A stretch of DNA of 64,000 nt from Marinobacter salinexigens (GTDB lineage: Bacteria > Pseudomonadota > Gammaproteobacteria > Pseudomonadales > Oleiphilaceae). The notes under the pieces are model-generated. The model saw nothing but the letters and a program-made list of their open reading frames with translations, did no database searches and had not been told where the DNA came from. Location of the stretch: contig NZ_VTUU01000009.1 of NCBI RefSeq assembly GCF_008370345.1, forward strand, positions 62,001 through 126,000. Direction: 5' to 3'. Made by a program: the position numbers and the translations under genes. The stretch's first letter is position 1. Every line of letters begins with the position of its first letter. Shown here in pieces: positions 34,018 through 43,051 of this stretch.

Positions 34018-35679
34018 TTATGCCAGTTTCTTGTACTTCATGCGCTGGGGCACCATGGCTGAATCGCCTTTACGCTTCTTGTGGTCTTCATCGTATTCGC
34101 TGAAGTTACCTTCGAAGTAAACCACTTCGCCATCGTCCTCAAAGGCCAGGATGTGCGTGGCGACACGGTCGAGGAACCACCGGTCGTGCGAGATAACCAG
34201 TGCGGATCCGGGGAAGTTGAGCAGTGCTTCTTCCAGGGCGCGCAGGGTTTCGACGTCGAGATCGTTGGTCGGTTCGTCCAGCAGCAACACGTTGCCGCCT
34301 TCTTTGAGCAACTTGGCCAGGTGGAGTCGGTTGCGCTCACCGCCAGACAAGTCGCCAACACGCTTCTGCTGATCGGTGCCTTTGAAATTGAAGCGGCCAA
34401 CATAGGCGCGGGACGGTGTTTCGTAGTTGCCAACCTTGATGATGTCCTGGCCGTCACTCAGTTCTTCCCACACGGTCTTGCTGCCGTCCAGATCACGCAT
34501 CTGGTCAACGTAGGCCAGTTGAACGGTTTCACCGACCGTAATTGACCCTGCATCAGGCTGATCTTTGCCGGCGATCATGCGGAACAGAGTGGATTTACCT
34601 GCGCCATTACCGCCGATGATGCCGACGATTGCACCCTGTGGAACGTTGAGAGATACGTTCTCATAAAGCAGACGGTCGTCAAACGACTTGCTGATGCTAT
34701 CCACTTCAATAACTTTGTCGCCCAGACGCGGTCCGGGTGGGATGTAAAGCTCATTGGTCTCGTTGCGTGACTGGAATTCCTGGGAGCTCATCTCTTCAAA
34801 GCGTGCCAGACGGGCCTTACTCTTGGACTGGCGGCCTTTGGCATTAGAGCGAACCCACTCAAGCTCGTGCTTGACGGCTTTCTGATGGGCAGCTTCCTGC
34901 TTGGCTTCCATCTCCAGTCGCTTCTCTTTGTTCTCCAGCCACTGGCTGTAGTTGCCTTCGAACGGTATGCCGTGCCCCCGGTCCAGTTCCAGGATCCAGC
35001 CGGCAACGTTGTCCAGGAAGTAGCGGTCGTGGGTGATGGCAACCACGGTACCGTTATAATCGTGGAGGAAGCGCTCGAGCCAGGCAACGGATTCTGCGTC
35101 CAGGTGGTTGGTTGGCTCGTCCAGCAGCAGCATGTCGGGTCCGGACAGTAGCAGGCGGCACAGGGCGACACGGCGTCGCTCACCACCAGAGAGGTTTTTT
35201 ACCATCTGATCCCAGGCCGGCAGGCGGAGAGCATCGGCCGCAACTTCCATTTTCCGCTCAATATCATGGCCGTCGGTTGCCTGGATGTAGGCTTCGAGTT
35301 GGCCTTGTTTCTTGGCGAGTGCGTCGAAATCAGCATCCGGTTCGGCATAGGCGGCGTAAACCTTGTCTAGTTCTGCCAGCGCGTCGTGAACGCCAGAAAC
35401 GGCTTCATCAACCACTTCTTTAACCGTTTTGGCATCATCCAGTTCGGGCTCCTGGGGCAGGTAGCCGACGTTGATACCTGGCTGAGGTCTGGCTTCGCCG
35501 ATGTAGTCCTGGTCAACACCGGCCATGATTCGAAGCAGGGTGGACTTACCAGAACCGTTGAGACCCAGTACGCCGATTTTGGCGCCCGGGAAGAAGCTCA
35601 GGGAGATGTCCTTGAGGATTTCACGCTTGGGCGGAACCACTTTGCCCACGCGGTTCATGGTGTATACATACTGGGCCAT
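34018..35679 (-). CDS. ettA: Energy-dependent translational throttle protein EttA
   Basis: EttA is an ABC-F ATPase that binds the ribosomal E site and gates the first elongation step according to the ATP/ADP ratio. The 553-residue protein starts MAQYVYTMNRVGKVVPPKR and holds two ABC domains with Walker A GLNGSGKST and GGNGAGKST. The signatures are LSGGERRR and LSGGERNR, with an arm insertion and linker between the domains. The length is close to E. coli EttA (555). An open frame upstream of the ATG has no family similarity and was left out. Confidence 0.96.
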   Translation of the reverse strand: MAQYVYTMNRVGKVVPPKREILKDISLSFFPGAKIGVLGLNGSGKSTLLRIMAGVDQDYIGEARPQPGINVGYLPQEPELDDAKTVKEVVDEAVSGVHDALAELDKVYAAYAEPDADFDALAKKQGQLEAYIQATDGHDIERKMEVAADALRLPAWDQMVKNLSGGERRRVALCRLLLSGPDMLLLDEPTNHLDAESVAWLERFLHDYNGTVVAITHDRYFLDNVAGWILELDRGHGIPFEGNYSQWLENKEKRLEMEAKQEAAHQKAVKHELEWVRSNAKGRQSKSKARLARFEEMSSQEFQSRNETNELYIPPGPRLGDKVIEVDSISKSFDDRLLYENVSLNVPQGAIVGIIGGNGAGKSTLFRMIAGKDQPDAGSITVGETVQLAYVDQMRDLDGSKTVWEELSDGQDIIKVGNYETPSRAYVGRFNFKGTDQQKRVGDLSGGERNRLHLAKLLKEGGNVLLLDEPTNDLDVETLRALEEALLNFPGSALVISHDRWFLDRVATHILAFEDDGEVVYFEGNFSEYDEDHKKRKGDSAMVPQRMKYKKLA

Positions 35680-35773
35680 AACAGGCTGCATCCTCTGTTG
35701 TAATCGGAGGTAGGAAAAAGTAACTCTTGAATTAGCCCCGTAAGGTAGCGAAACCGGCAAGCTATAGCAATTG

Positions 35774-35811
35774 AGGAGAAACCGGGATAAAGCGGTATGG
35801 CGGTTTCTCCT
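35774..35811. repeat. Inverted repeat in the ettA-glyA divergent region
   Basis: Perfect 11-bp arms (AGGAGAAACCG, 35774-35784, complement 35801-35811) around a 16-base loop lie between the divergent ettA and glyA starts. There is no T run. A -10-like TAGAAT lies downstream at 35860-35865, so an operator or leader structure is possible. Confidence 0.45.
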
Positions 35812-35944
35812 GAGGCGCGTGGTGCGGTTTAAAGGATGATTTTTTACCCATTTGTAAGATAGAATAGCGGCCCAATTTTTCAGGGAGCCTGAGGACCTGT
35901 TCAGGGCTCTCCGGGCCAGCCAAGCACACAGGGGCACCGCATCC

Positions 35945-37198
35945 ATGTTTAATCGTGAAATGAAAATCGCCGGTTTTGACGACGAGCTCTGGAACGCCAT
36001 GCAGGCGGAAGAGAAGCGGCAGGAAGCTCACATCGAGCTGATCGCTTCCGAGAACTACACCAGCCCCCGGGTTATGGAAGCCCAGGGCAGTGTGCTGACC
36101 AACAAGTATGCTGAAGGCTACCCTGGAAAGCGCTACTACGGTGGTTGTGAGTTTGTGGATATTGCTGAAGAGCTGGCTATCAACCGCGCCAAAGAACTGT
36201 TCGGCGCTGCTTACGCCAATGTTCAGCCTCATTCGGGTTCCCAGGCAAACTCTGCTGTGTTCATGGCGCTGGTCAAGCCGGGCGATACCGTTCTTGGTAT
36301 GAGCCTCGCGCACGGTGGTCACTTGACTCACGGCGCCAGCGTTAACTTTTCGGGCAAGATCTACAATGCCGTGCAGTATGGTCTGAACCCGGAAACCGGC
36401 CTGATCGATTACGACGAAGTAGAAGCTCTGGCGGTTGAGCACAAACCGAAAATGATCATCGCAGGCTTCTCTGCATACTCTCAGGAGCTGGACTTTGCCC
36501 GCTTCCGTGAGATCGCGGATAAGGTCGGTGCCTACCTGTTTGTTGACATGGCGCACGTTGCAGGCCTGGTTGCCGCTGGCGTTTATCCGGATCCGGTTCC
36601 CCATGCTCACGTTGTTGCTACCACCACTCACAAGACTCTGCGTGGGCCCCGCGGTGGTCTGATCCTGGCGTGTGACGATGAGGATATCCAGAAAAAGCTG
36701 AACTCCGCGGTGTTCCCGGGTGGTCAGGGTGGTCCTCTGATGCACGTGATTGCTGCCAAGGCAGTTTGCTTCAAGGAAGCAATGAGCGATGAATTCAAGG
36801 CCTACCAGCAGCAGGTTGTGAAGAATGCGTCTGCCATGGCCGAAGTTTTCATCGAGCGTGGATACGACGTGGTTTCCGGTGGCACCAAGAACCATCTGTT
36901 CCTGTTGAGCCTGATCAAGCAGGACATCACCGGTAAAGATGCTGACGCAGCCCTCGGCCGTGCTCACATCACCGTAAATAAGAACGCTGTTCCGAACGAT
37001 CCACGCTCCCCGTTCGTGACTTCGGGTCTCCGTATCGGTACCCCGGCGATCACTACCCGTGGCTTCGGCGAGGTCGAGAGCCGTGAGCTGGCTGGCTGGA
37101 TTTGCGATATTCTGGATAATCTTGAAGACGAAGCTGTTAACGCCCGTGTCCGCGAGCAGGTTGAAGCCCTGTGCGCGCGTTTCCCGGTATACGGCTAA
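35945..37198 (+). CDS. glyA: Serine hydroxymethyltransferase
   Basis: GlyA converts serine and tetrahydrofolate to glycine and methylene-tetrahydrofolate with PLP, supplying one-carbon units. The 417-residue protein starts [16 protein letters not shown] and has the PLP-lysine segment [15 protein letters not shown]. Other typical parts are [20 protein letters not shown] and PHSGSQAN. It starts a run of same-strand genes, but nrdR is separated by a strong palindrome. Confidence 0.98.
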   Translation: MFNREMKIAGFDDELWNAMQAEEKRQEAHIELIASENYTSPRVMEAQGSVLTNKYAEGYPGKRYYGGCEFVDIAEELAINRAKELFGAAYANVQPHSGSQANSAVFMALVKPGDTVLGMSLAHGGHLTHGASVNFSGKIYNAVQYGLNPETGLIDYDEVEALAVEHKPKMIIAGFSAYSQELDFARFREIADKVGAYLFVDMAHVAGLVAAGVYPDPVPHAHVVATTTHKTLRGPRGGLILACDDEDIQKKLNSAVFPGGQGGPLMHVIAAKAVCFKEAMSDEFKAYQQQVVKNASAMAEVFIERGYDVVSGGTKNHLFLLSLIKQDITGKDADAALGRAHITVNKNAVPNDPRSPFVTSGLRIGTPAITTRGFGEVESRELAGWICDILDNLEDEAVNARVREQVEALCARFPVYG

Positions 37199-37214
37199 CC
37201 GTCTGGTAAGTCTC

Positions 37215-37248
37215 ACCGTCAATTGCCCAGACCTGGGCAATTGACGGT
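37215..37248. repeat. Perfect 16-bp palindrome between glyA and nrdR
   Basis: Arms 37215-37230 and 37233-37248 (ACCGTCAATTGCCCAG and its complement) are separated by two bases. It occupies about half of the 70-base gap between glyA and nrdR. No T run follows, so a standard terminator is unlikely. It could be an operator, an RNA processing signal or a cruciform. Confidence 0.85.
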
Positions 37249-37268
37249 AATCCCCGGAGTTATTAATT

Positions 37269-37787
37269 ATGCATTGTCCCTTCTGTGGTGAAGCAGATAC
37301 CAAGGTGATCGATTCCCGGCTGGTGGCTGAGGGCGATCAGGTGCGTCGCCGCAGGGAATGTCTCTCCTGTCATGAGCGTTTTACCACGTTCGAAAGTGCG
37401 GAGTTGGTCATGCCTCGGGTGGTCAAGCAGGACGGTACCCGTCAACCCTTTGATGAAGAAAAACTGCGCTCCGGTATCATGAAGGCGCTTGAGAAGCGCC
37501 CTGTCAGCATTGAGGAGATTGATGCTGCGCTGAACAGAATCAAATACCGTTTGCGGGCGACGGGGGAGCGGGAGATCAAGTCCATGCAACTTGGTGAGGA
37601 AGTTATGACCGAGTTGCGGCAGCTCGATAAGGTGGCCTATGTGCGGTTTGCATCGGTGTACCGGAGCTTTCAGGATCTCAATGAATTCAAGGAAGAGATC
37701 GAGCGTCTGTCTGCGAACAGTGGCGAGAACGCAGTCGATGTTGCGAAGGCCCTCGCGGACAACCATTCATCAAAAGGAAAGGCATGA
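37269..37787 (+). CDS. nrdR: Transcriptional repressor NrdR
   Basis: NrdR represses ribonucleotide reductase genes in response to ATP/dATP. The protein, 172 residues long, has a zinc ribbon (Cys3, Cys6, Cys31, Cys34), the DNA-binding stretch [17 protein letters not shown] and an ATP-cone domain (about 49-139). The length is slightly above the usual 150-160 because of a C-terminal tail. CGGAG lies about 10 bases before the ATG. The gene overlaps ribD by four bases. Confidence 0.97.
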   Translation: MHCPFCGEADTKVIDSRLVAEGDQVRRRRECLSCHERFTTFESAELVMPRVVKQDGTRQPFDEEKLRSGIMKALEKRPVSIEEIDAALNRIKYRLRATGEREIKSMQLGEEVMTELRQLDKVAYVRFASVYRSFQDLNEFKEEIERLSANSGENAVDVAKALADNHSSKGKA

Positions 37788-38899
37788 TCAGCGACCGTGA
37801 CCGTGCCATGATGGCGCGGGCCATACAGCTAGCCTGGCGCGGCCGGTACTCGACCCATCCGAATCCCCGGGTAGGCTGTGTGATCGCGCAGGGCGATGTC
37901 ATTGTGGGGGAAGGCTGGCATGAGCGTGCTGGTGAGGGCCACGCTGAAGTCCGTGCCCTGAGTCAGGCCGGTGGTGCCGCCCGTGGTGGAACCGCTTACG
38001 TTACGCTTGAACCCTGCAGCCATTTTGGTCGCACGCCACCCTGCGCCAGGGCGTTGATTGATGCGGGCGTTGCTCATGTTTTCGCCGCAACGAAAGACCC
38101 GAATCCTTCCGTATCCGGGCGCGGCCTGGAAATGCTGCGCGAATCCGGAATCAGGGTGACAGAGGGCTTGCTGTCTGACGAGGCCAGCCGACTGAACCCG
38201 GGCTTTATGAAACGCATGACGACGGGGCGCCCATGGGTGCGCCTGAAAATGGCCGCGAGTCTCGATGGCAGAACAGCCATGGCGTCGGGTGAAAGCCAGT
38301 GGATCACAGGCCCCGAGGCGCGGAAGGATGTTCAGCGGCTGAGGGCTATGAGTGATGCGATACTGACGGGTGTTGGCACGGTTCTGGCAGATGACCCTTC
38401 TCTCACGGTACGTCGTGATGAAATGGGGGATATCGGAGAGGCTACTGAGCCCTCCCGGCAACCTCTGCGGGTTATTGCTGACCGGGACGCACGAACCCCG
38501 GCAGCCGCCAAGATCCTGCGAGGAGGCAATGTGCAGGTGTTCTGTGCATCTTCAGCGTTACCCACTGCGCCTGCGCAGGATCTGGCTGCCCTGGGGATTA
38601 GTCTCACCGGTGTGGCGTGGAAAGATAATGGTATTGATGTTGCCGAGCTCCTCGATTCGTTGGGCGAGCTGGGTATCAATGAATTGTTAGTTGAGGCGGG
38701 GCCGACGCTGGCCGGGACGTTTATCAGCGAAAGACTGGTGGATGAACTCTGGCTCTATCAGGCCCCGGTCTTCCTTGGAAGTACCGGGCGGCCGACCGCC
38801 TATCTGCCGCTGGATAGCATGGCAGACAAAGTACAATGGAAGGTGCTGGACAGACGTCAGGTGGGTGAGGATCAAAGGCTGATCCTGGCGCGCCGGTAA
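37784..38899 (+). CDS. ribD: Bifunctional riboflavin deaminase/reductase RibD
   Basis: RibD performs the second and third steps of riboflavin synthesis: pyrimidine deamination, then NADPH-dependent reduction. Of its 371 residues, the N-terminal half is the zinc deaminase (GHAEVRAL and [13 protein letters not shown] ligands). The C-terminal half is the reductase ([25 protein letters not shown]). Its ATG overlaps the nrdR stop (ATGA). The next gene is ribB after 63 bases, where ribE would normally stand in pseudomonads. Confidence 0.97.
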   Translation: MISDRDRAMMARAIQLAWRGRYSTHPNPRVGCVIAQGDVIVGEGWHERAGEGHAEVRALSQAGGAARGGTAYVTLEPCSHFGRTPPCARALIDAGVAHVFAATKDPNPSVSGRGLEMLRESGIRVTEGLLSDEASRLNPGFMKRMTTGRPWVRLKMAASLDGRTAMASGESQWITGPEARKDVQRLRAMSDAILTGVGTVLADDPSLTVRRDEMGDIGEATEPSRQPLRVIADRDARTPAAAKILRGGNVQVFCASSALPTAPAQDLAALGISLTGVAWKDNGIDVAELLDSLGELGINELLVEAGPTLAGTFISERLVDELWLYQAPVFLGSTGRPTAYLPLDSMADKVQWKVLDRRQVGEDQRLILARR

Positions 38900-38962
38900 T
38901 CTCTAAATTCACGGCCTGCCCACAGCGACATCCAGCAGGCACGCCGAAAGGTTCAAATCCGT

Positions 38963-40078
38963 ATGGCACTGAACACTGTAGAAGACATCATAGAAGATAT
39001 CCGTCAGGGCAAAATGGTCATTCTGATGGATGATGAAGACCGCGAGAATGAAGGTGATCTGGTTATGGCGGCGGAGCATTGTACCGCTGACGATATCAAC
39101 TTCATGGCCCGCTTTGGTCGTGGGCTGATCTGTATGCCAATGACCCGCACCCGATGTGAACAGTTGGGGTTGCCACTGATGGTGCAGCAAAACGCCTCCG
39201 GCTTTGGCACCAAGTTCACACTGTCGATCGAAGCCAAAGAGGGTGTTACCACGGGCATCTCCGCTGCCGATCGTGCTCGCACTGTGCAGGCGGCTGTTGC
39301 CCGCGACGCCAAGGCTTCGGATCTGGTGCAGCCCGGGCATATTTTCCCGCTGATGTCTGATCCTGGCGGTGTTCTGAGTCGTGCAGGCCATACCGAGGCT
39401 TCGTGTGATCTTGCTTCGCTTGCCGGCTGTGAGCCTGCAGGTGTGATCTGTGAAGTTATGAACGATGACGGCTCCATGGCCCGCCGGGAAGATCTGGAGC
39501 GCTTTGCAGAAGAGCACAACCTCAAGATTGGAACCATTGCTGACCTGATCCACTACCGGACGATGAACGAGCGTACCGTAGAGTGCGTGGAAGAAAATGA
39601 TCTGGACACCGAGTACGGTGTGTTCAAGCTACGCACCTATCGTGACAATATTCAGGGTGCGACTCACCTGGCGATGGTCAGGGGTGATATCAGCCCCGAT
39701 GAGCCGGTACTGGTCCGGGTCCATATTACCGATACGCTGAGGGATCTGTTGGGTGCCCGTCGCAAGGACTCCAGGAGCTGGCCGCTGCATCACGCGCTGG
39801 AAAAAGTCGCAAATGACGGCGCGGGTGTTGTTGTGTTGCTGAACAGTGCCGAAGACAGTTATAACCTGGAAGACCGTATCCACGAGTTCTTTGATGAAGG
39901 ACAAGGGGCATCCGGCAAGGGCAGTTCCGGTGTTTACTTTACGGTTGGCACAGGTTCCCAGATTCTGAAGGATATTGGTGTCGGTAAGATGCGGTTGCTG
40001 AGTCCGCCGGTCAAATTCTCCGCTATTTCGGGCTTTGATCTTGAGGTAGTCGAGTACGTTCCCTACACCCCAGAATGA
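38963..40078 (+). CDS. ribB: 3,4-dihydroxy-2-butanone 4-phosphate synthase with degenerate GTP cyclohydrolase II domain (RibBX)
   Basis: RibB makes the four-carbon precursor of riboflavin from ribulose 5-phosphate. The N-terminal half (about 1-200 of 371) is intact: [26 protein letters not shown] and the [11 protein letters not shown] segment. The C-terminal half resembles GTP cyclohydrolase II but lacks the zinc-binding cysteine cluster; that region reads [20 protein letters not shown]. It matches the RibBX hybrids known in Pseudomonas and Shewanella, where the X domain is not a cyclohydrolase. A separate RibA must exist elsewhere. Confidence 0.92.
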   Translation: MALNTVEDIIEDIRQGKMVILMDDEDRENEGDLVMAAEHCTADDINFMARFGRGLICMPMTRTRCEQLGLPLMVQQNASGFGTKFTLSIEAKEGVTTGISAADRARTVQAAVARDAKASDLVQPGHIFPLMSDPGGVLSRAGHTEASCDLASLAGCEPAGVICEVMNDDGSMARREDLERFAEEHNLKIGTIADLIHYRTMNERTVECVEENDLDTEYGVFKLRTYRDNIQGATHLAMVRGDISPDEPVLVRVHITDTLRDLLGARRKDSRSWPLHHALEKVANDGAGVVVLLNSAEDSYNLEDRIHEFFDEGQGASGKGSSGVYFTVGTGSQILKDIGVGKMRLLSPPVKFSAISGFDLEVVEYVPYTPE

Positions 40079-40085
40079 TTAACCC

Positions 40086-40110
40086 GGCCGGAGCATTATG
40101 TCCTCCGGCC
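40086..40110. repeat. Hairpin just before ribH
   Basis: Perfect eight-base arms (GGCCGGAG, 40086-40093, complement 40103-40110) with a nine-base loop end about five bases before the ribH ribosome binding site (GAAGGAG). It may influence translation start or message stability between ribB and ribH. Confidence 0.5.
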
Positions 40111-40126
40111 CGTGAAGGAGCCATGC

Positions 40127-40603
40127 ATGGCAGATATCAAGGTAATTGAAGGTGACTTTACTCAGTGCAGCGGTCGTTATGCACTGGTTGTAGGCCGTTT
40201 TAACGGCTTTGTTGTGGAAAGCCTGGTTGAAGGTGCCGTAGACACGCTGCGCCGCCACGGTATTTCTGATGACGATATTGCCATCATTCGTGTTCCTGGC
40301 GCTTATGAAATGCCGCTGGCAGTCAAGCGCGTTGCTGAAACCAGCAACTACGACGCGATTATTGCACTGGGAGCCGTTATTCGCGGCGGAACCCCGCACT
40401 TCGAGTATGTTGCGGGTGAAGCTTCCAGTGGTCTCGGTGCGGTGAGCCTGGATACCGATGTCCCTGTGACTTTCGGTGTGCTGACCGTGGATTCCATTGA
40501 GCAGGCCATTGAGCGCTCTGGTACCAAAGCAGGTAACAAAGGTGCCGAGGCAGCGATTACCGCACTGGAAATGGTAAGCCTGTTCAAGAAACTGGGTGAG
40601 TAA
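40127..40603 (+). CDS. ribH: 6,7-dimethyl-8-ribityllumazine synthase
   Basis: RibH condenses the pyrimidine intermediate with the RibB product to lumazine, the penultimate step to riboflavin. It forms an icosahedral or decameric shell. The 158-residue protein starts [11 protein letters not shown] and shows the substrate-site segments [19 protein letters not shown], and [14 protein letters not shown] with the conserved His. GAAGGAG precedes the ATG at 40127. It overlaps nusB by one base. Confidence 0.97.
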   Translation: MADIKVIEGDFTQCSGRYALVVGRFNGFVVESLVEGAVDTLRRHGISDDDIAIIRVPGAYEMPLAVKRVAETSNYDAIIALGAVIRGGTPHFEYVAGEASSGLGAVSLDTDVPVTFGVLTVDSIEQAIERSGTKAGNKGAEAAITALEMVSLFKKLGE

Positions 40604-41082
40604 TGAGCACAAACGAAGACCATCCGTCCCAGCCGGCGCCTACCGGCCAACCTAAGGCTGGTGACCGCCGCAGGGCACGGGCTCTTGCGATGCAGGGGTT
40701 ATACCAGCGCCACTTCAGCAAAAGCCGGATCTCGGACATAGAGGCTGAGTTCATGGTCGACAACGACATGAGCAAAGTGGATCTACTGTATTTCCGTGAC
40801 GTGCTCAGGGGCGTTGATCGTGAGCAGCAGGCGCTGGACGAGATTCTCGAGCCTTTCCTGGATCGTCCGCTCAGTGAAGTTGATCCGATCGAGCTGGCCA
40901 TTGTGCGCCTTGGTGCATACGAGCTTAAGCATCGCCTGGATGTTCCCTATAAAGTGGTGATTAACGAAGGCATCGAAATGGCAAAACGTTTCGGTGGCAC
41001 GGAAGGTCACAAGTTTGTGAACAGCATTCTGGACAAGCTCAGTCGCCGACTGAGGCTCGCAGAGACCCGCCCTTCACGGTAA
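40603..41082 (+). CDS. nusB: Transcription antitermination factor NusB
   Basis: NusB with NusE (S10) binds boxA RNA to allow antitermination of rRNA operons. The protein is a 159-residue all-helical one, with RRRARALAMQGLYQRHFS near the start and the typical DVPYKVVINEGIEMAKRFGG segment near the end. It overlaps ribH and thiL by one base each, so the run ribH-nusB-thiL-pgpA is tightly coupled, as in pseudomonads. Confidence 0.96.
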   Translation: MSTNEDHPSQPAPTGQPKAGDRRRARALAMQGLYQRHFSKSRISDIEAEFMVDNDMSKVDLLYFRDVLRGVDREQQALDEILEPFLDRPLSEVDPIELAIVRLGAYELKHRLDVPYKVVINEGIEMAKRFGGTEGHKFVNSILDKLSRRLRLAETRPSR

Positions 41083-42041
41083 TGGGTGAGTTTGAGCTGA
41101 TTCGGCGCTATTTTCGCCCCCTTTCCGGGAATGCTGGCTCCGAAGCCATCATTCTCGGAATAGGGGACGATTGCGCCATTCAGCGGATTCCCGATGGACA
41201 CGACCTGGTATTTTCTGTCGATACCATGGTCGAAGGTGTTCACTTTCCCCTCAATTACAACCCCGAAAACCTTGCCTGGCGTTCTCTGGCCGCCGCAGTT
41301 AGTGATCTCGCGGCCATGGGGGCCTCCCCAGTCTGTTTCACCCTGGCGTTGACTCTGCCGCAATCCGATGACACCTGGGTCGAATCGTTCGCGCGGGGGC
41401 TCTCTCAGGCCAGCCGTGCCTTTGGCTTGTCCCTCGTCGGCGGGGATACTACCCGTGGGGCGCTGACCCTGAGTATTCAGGTGCATGGAACCGTTCCCCG
41501 CGGCGGGGCTTTGACCCGAGGTGGTGCGAATGTCGGCGACCTTGTCTGTGTGTCCGGAACCTTGGGAGATGCCGGCCAGGCGCTCGATTATCTGGAGCTG
41601 GAATGCCCGGAAGGAGACGTTGCTTCGGTGCTGGCGCGTTATCATCGTCCTGCTCCGCGCTTGTCCCTGGGTATGGCACTTGCCGGATGTGCGTCAGCCG
41701 CTATCGACGTCTCGGATGGGCTGGTCGCGGATCTGGGGCATATCCTCGATGCGTCTGAGGTGGGGGCGGTCGTGGATGCCAGTTGCCTGCCGATATCTCC
41801 GGCCCTGAGGCGCCTGGCGGGCACCAATGCTGCCAGTAAGGCGCTGTATTCCGGTGACGACTACGAGCTCTGTGTCACCATTCCGAGGGAAAAATGGGTG
41901 GATGCAGGCAGCAGGGTTCGTGAAGCGTTGACGGTAGTAGGTCACATTGATGCGTCGCGGGGGCTGCGTATTTTGGGCCCGGATGGCGAGGAAGCACTTG
42001 CCAGGGATGCGGGGTTTGACCATTTCAGGAGTAACAGATGA
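41082..42041 (+). CDS. thiL: Thiamine-monophosphate kinase
   Basis: ThiL phosphorylates thiamine monophosphate to the active cofactor thiamine diphosphate. The 319-residue protein has the metal/ATP-binding GIGDDCAI, FSVDTMVEGVHF and VSDLAAMGASP, LVGGDTTRG, and the substrate-site IDVSDGLVADLGHI. It belongs to the AIR-synthase fold. It overlaps nusB by one base and pgpA by four. Confidence 0.97.
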   Translation: MGEFELIRRYFRPLSGNAGSEAIILGIGDDCAIQRIPDGHDLVFSVDTMVEGVHFPLNYNPENLAWRSLAAAVSDLAAMGASPVCFTLALTLPQSDDTWVESFARGLSQASRAFGLSLVGGDTTRGALTLSIQVHGTVPRGGALTRGGANVGDLVCVSGTLGDAGQALDYLELECPEGDVASVLARYHRPAPRLSLGMALAGCASAAIDVSDGLVADLGHILDASEVGAVVDASCLPISPALRRLAGTNAASKALYSGDDYELCVTIPREKWVDAGSRVREALTVVGHIDASRGLRILGPDGEEALARDAGFDHFRSNR

Positions 42042-42565
42042 GCGACAACGAGCGACTGCCGGAACCCGATTTACCCGTTCCGATCTTACCGCCCGGTTTC
42101 CTGAAGCACCCGGTGCACTTTCTGGCCTTCGGTTTCGGTAGTGGCGCCATGGCGCGTGCCCCGGGAACCTGGGGAAGCCTGGCGGCTATTCCTGTTTGGT
42201 ATGCTTTTGCCTGGTTGCCCGCAACGGCTTACTGGATGGTCGTGTTTGTCGCCTTTCTGGTGGGTATCTGGCTCTGCGGAAAGACGGCGGATGATCTCAA
42301 GGTGCATGACCACGGTGGCATCGTCTGGGACGAGTTTGTCGGTATGTGGATTGCGCTGGGCCTGTTTCCCGATCATATTTATGGTGTGTTGATGGCGTTT
42401 GCGCTGTTCAGACTGTTTGATGTGGTGAAACCATGGCCGATAAACTGGCTGGACGAGCGTTTGCCCGGTGGCCTGGGAATCATGGTGGATGATGTGGTGG
42501 CCGGATTTATGGCACTGGCGTGCGTGTACGGCATCGACCGCTGGTTGCTGCCGATTGCCGCATGA
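42038..42565 (+). CDS. pgpA: Phosphatidylglycerophosphatase A
   Basis: PgpA removes phosphate from phosphatidylglycerophosphate to give phosphatidylglycerol, at the inner membrane. The 175-residue protein has several membrane segments and the family motifs GSGAMARAPGTWGSLAA, IVWDEFVGMWIA, and LFDVVKPWPINWLDE. It overlaps thiL by four bases and ends the nrdR-rib-nusB-thiL-pgpA run. The next gene downstream lies on the opposite strand. Confidence 0.96.
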   Translation: MSDNERLPEPDLPVPILPPGFLKHPVHFLAFGFGSGAMARAPGTWGSLAAIPVWYAFAWLPATAYWMVVFVAFLVGIWLCGKTADDLKVHDHGGIVWDEFVGMWIALGLFPDHIYGVLMAFALFRLFDVVKPWPINWLDERLPGGLGIMVDDVVAGFMALACVYGIDRWLLPIAA

Positions 42566-42606
42566 GTCGCAGTTATGGCAACTGAGTCTGACCTGCGTCT
42601 GGAGCG

Positions 42607-42810
42607 TCAGTGCAGTTGAGGTTCTTCGGGTAACATTCGAACCACGTTCAGAAACCGCCGCAAGCCAGTTTCCGCTCGGTCGCGGGACGCAAATGGCCCG
42701 CTGTCGAAACCTTCCCGCGTGGTAAAGTACCACTTGCTTCCAACGCAGAAGAATCGACTGCTGCGGAAGGGGGCGGGCCCCTCTTCTCCGGACCTTCGTT
42801 GGGTATCCAT
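42607..42810 (-). CDS. Small conserved-looking protein, possibly DUF6316 family
   Basis: A 67-residue soluble protein with RSSRFFCVGSKWYFTTREG followed by GPFASRDRAETGLRRFL. From memory it resembles the small proteins called DUF6316 in pseudomonads and marine gammaproteobacteria; unchecked. An AGGAG ribosome site lies seven bases before the ATG on the minus strand, strong support for a real gene. It fills what would otherwise be a near 490-base gap between pgpA and the next lipoprotein gene. Function unknown. Confidence 0.75.
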   Translation of the reverse strand: MDTQRRSGEEGPAPFRSSRFFCVGSKWYFTTREGFDSGPFASRDRAETGLRRFLNVVRMLPEEPQLH

Positions 42811-43051
42811 GGTTGCTCCTGTGGCCCTTCATTATGATTCTGGTTTTGTCGGGCGCCGCGTGTGTTGTGCCGATTGGTTTAAAATTAATCAATTTTTTCT
42901 TGAATTCAACATTTTTTTACATTTAACCGATTAGGGTGCTATGGGCGTCACGTATCAGGCCTCTTGTCGCCGCCCGTCGTTCTCGTCAGAATGCAATGAA
43001 ACTGTGTCAGGCTTCGTGCTGTGCTTTCTCATTCAAAATCAAGGAGATCAA

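Noticed and set aside
35680..36000. N-terminal extension of EttA
   Set aside because: It would overlap the start of glyA, and MAQYVYTMNRV is the standard EttA start.
35762..37303. A 513-codon minus-strand open frame opposite glyA
   Set aside because: Runs across glyA and into nrdR, with no recognisable domain or start signal.
42900..42928. Promoter for the unknown lipoprotein at the AT-rich TTGAATTCAA palindrome
   Set aside because: No acceptable -10 at the right spacing; the region probably holds the promoter but I cannot place it.
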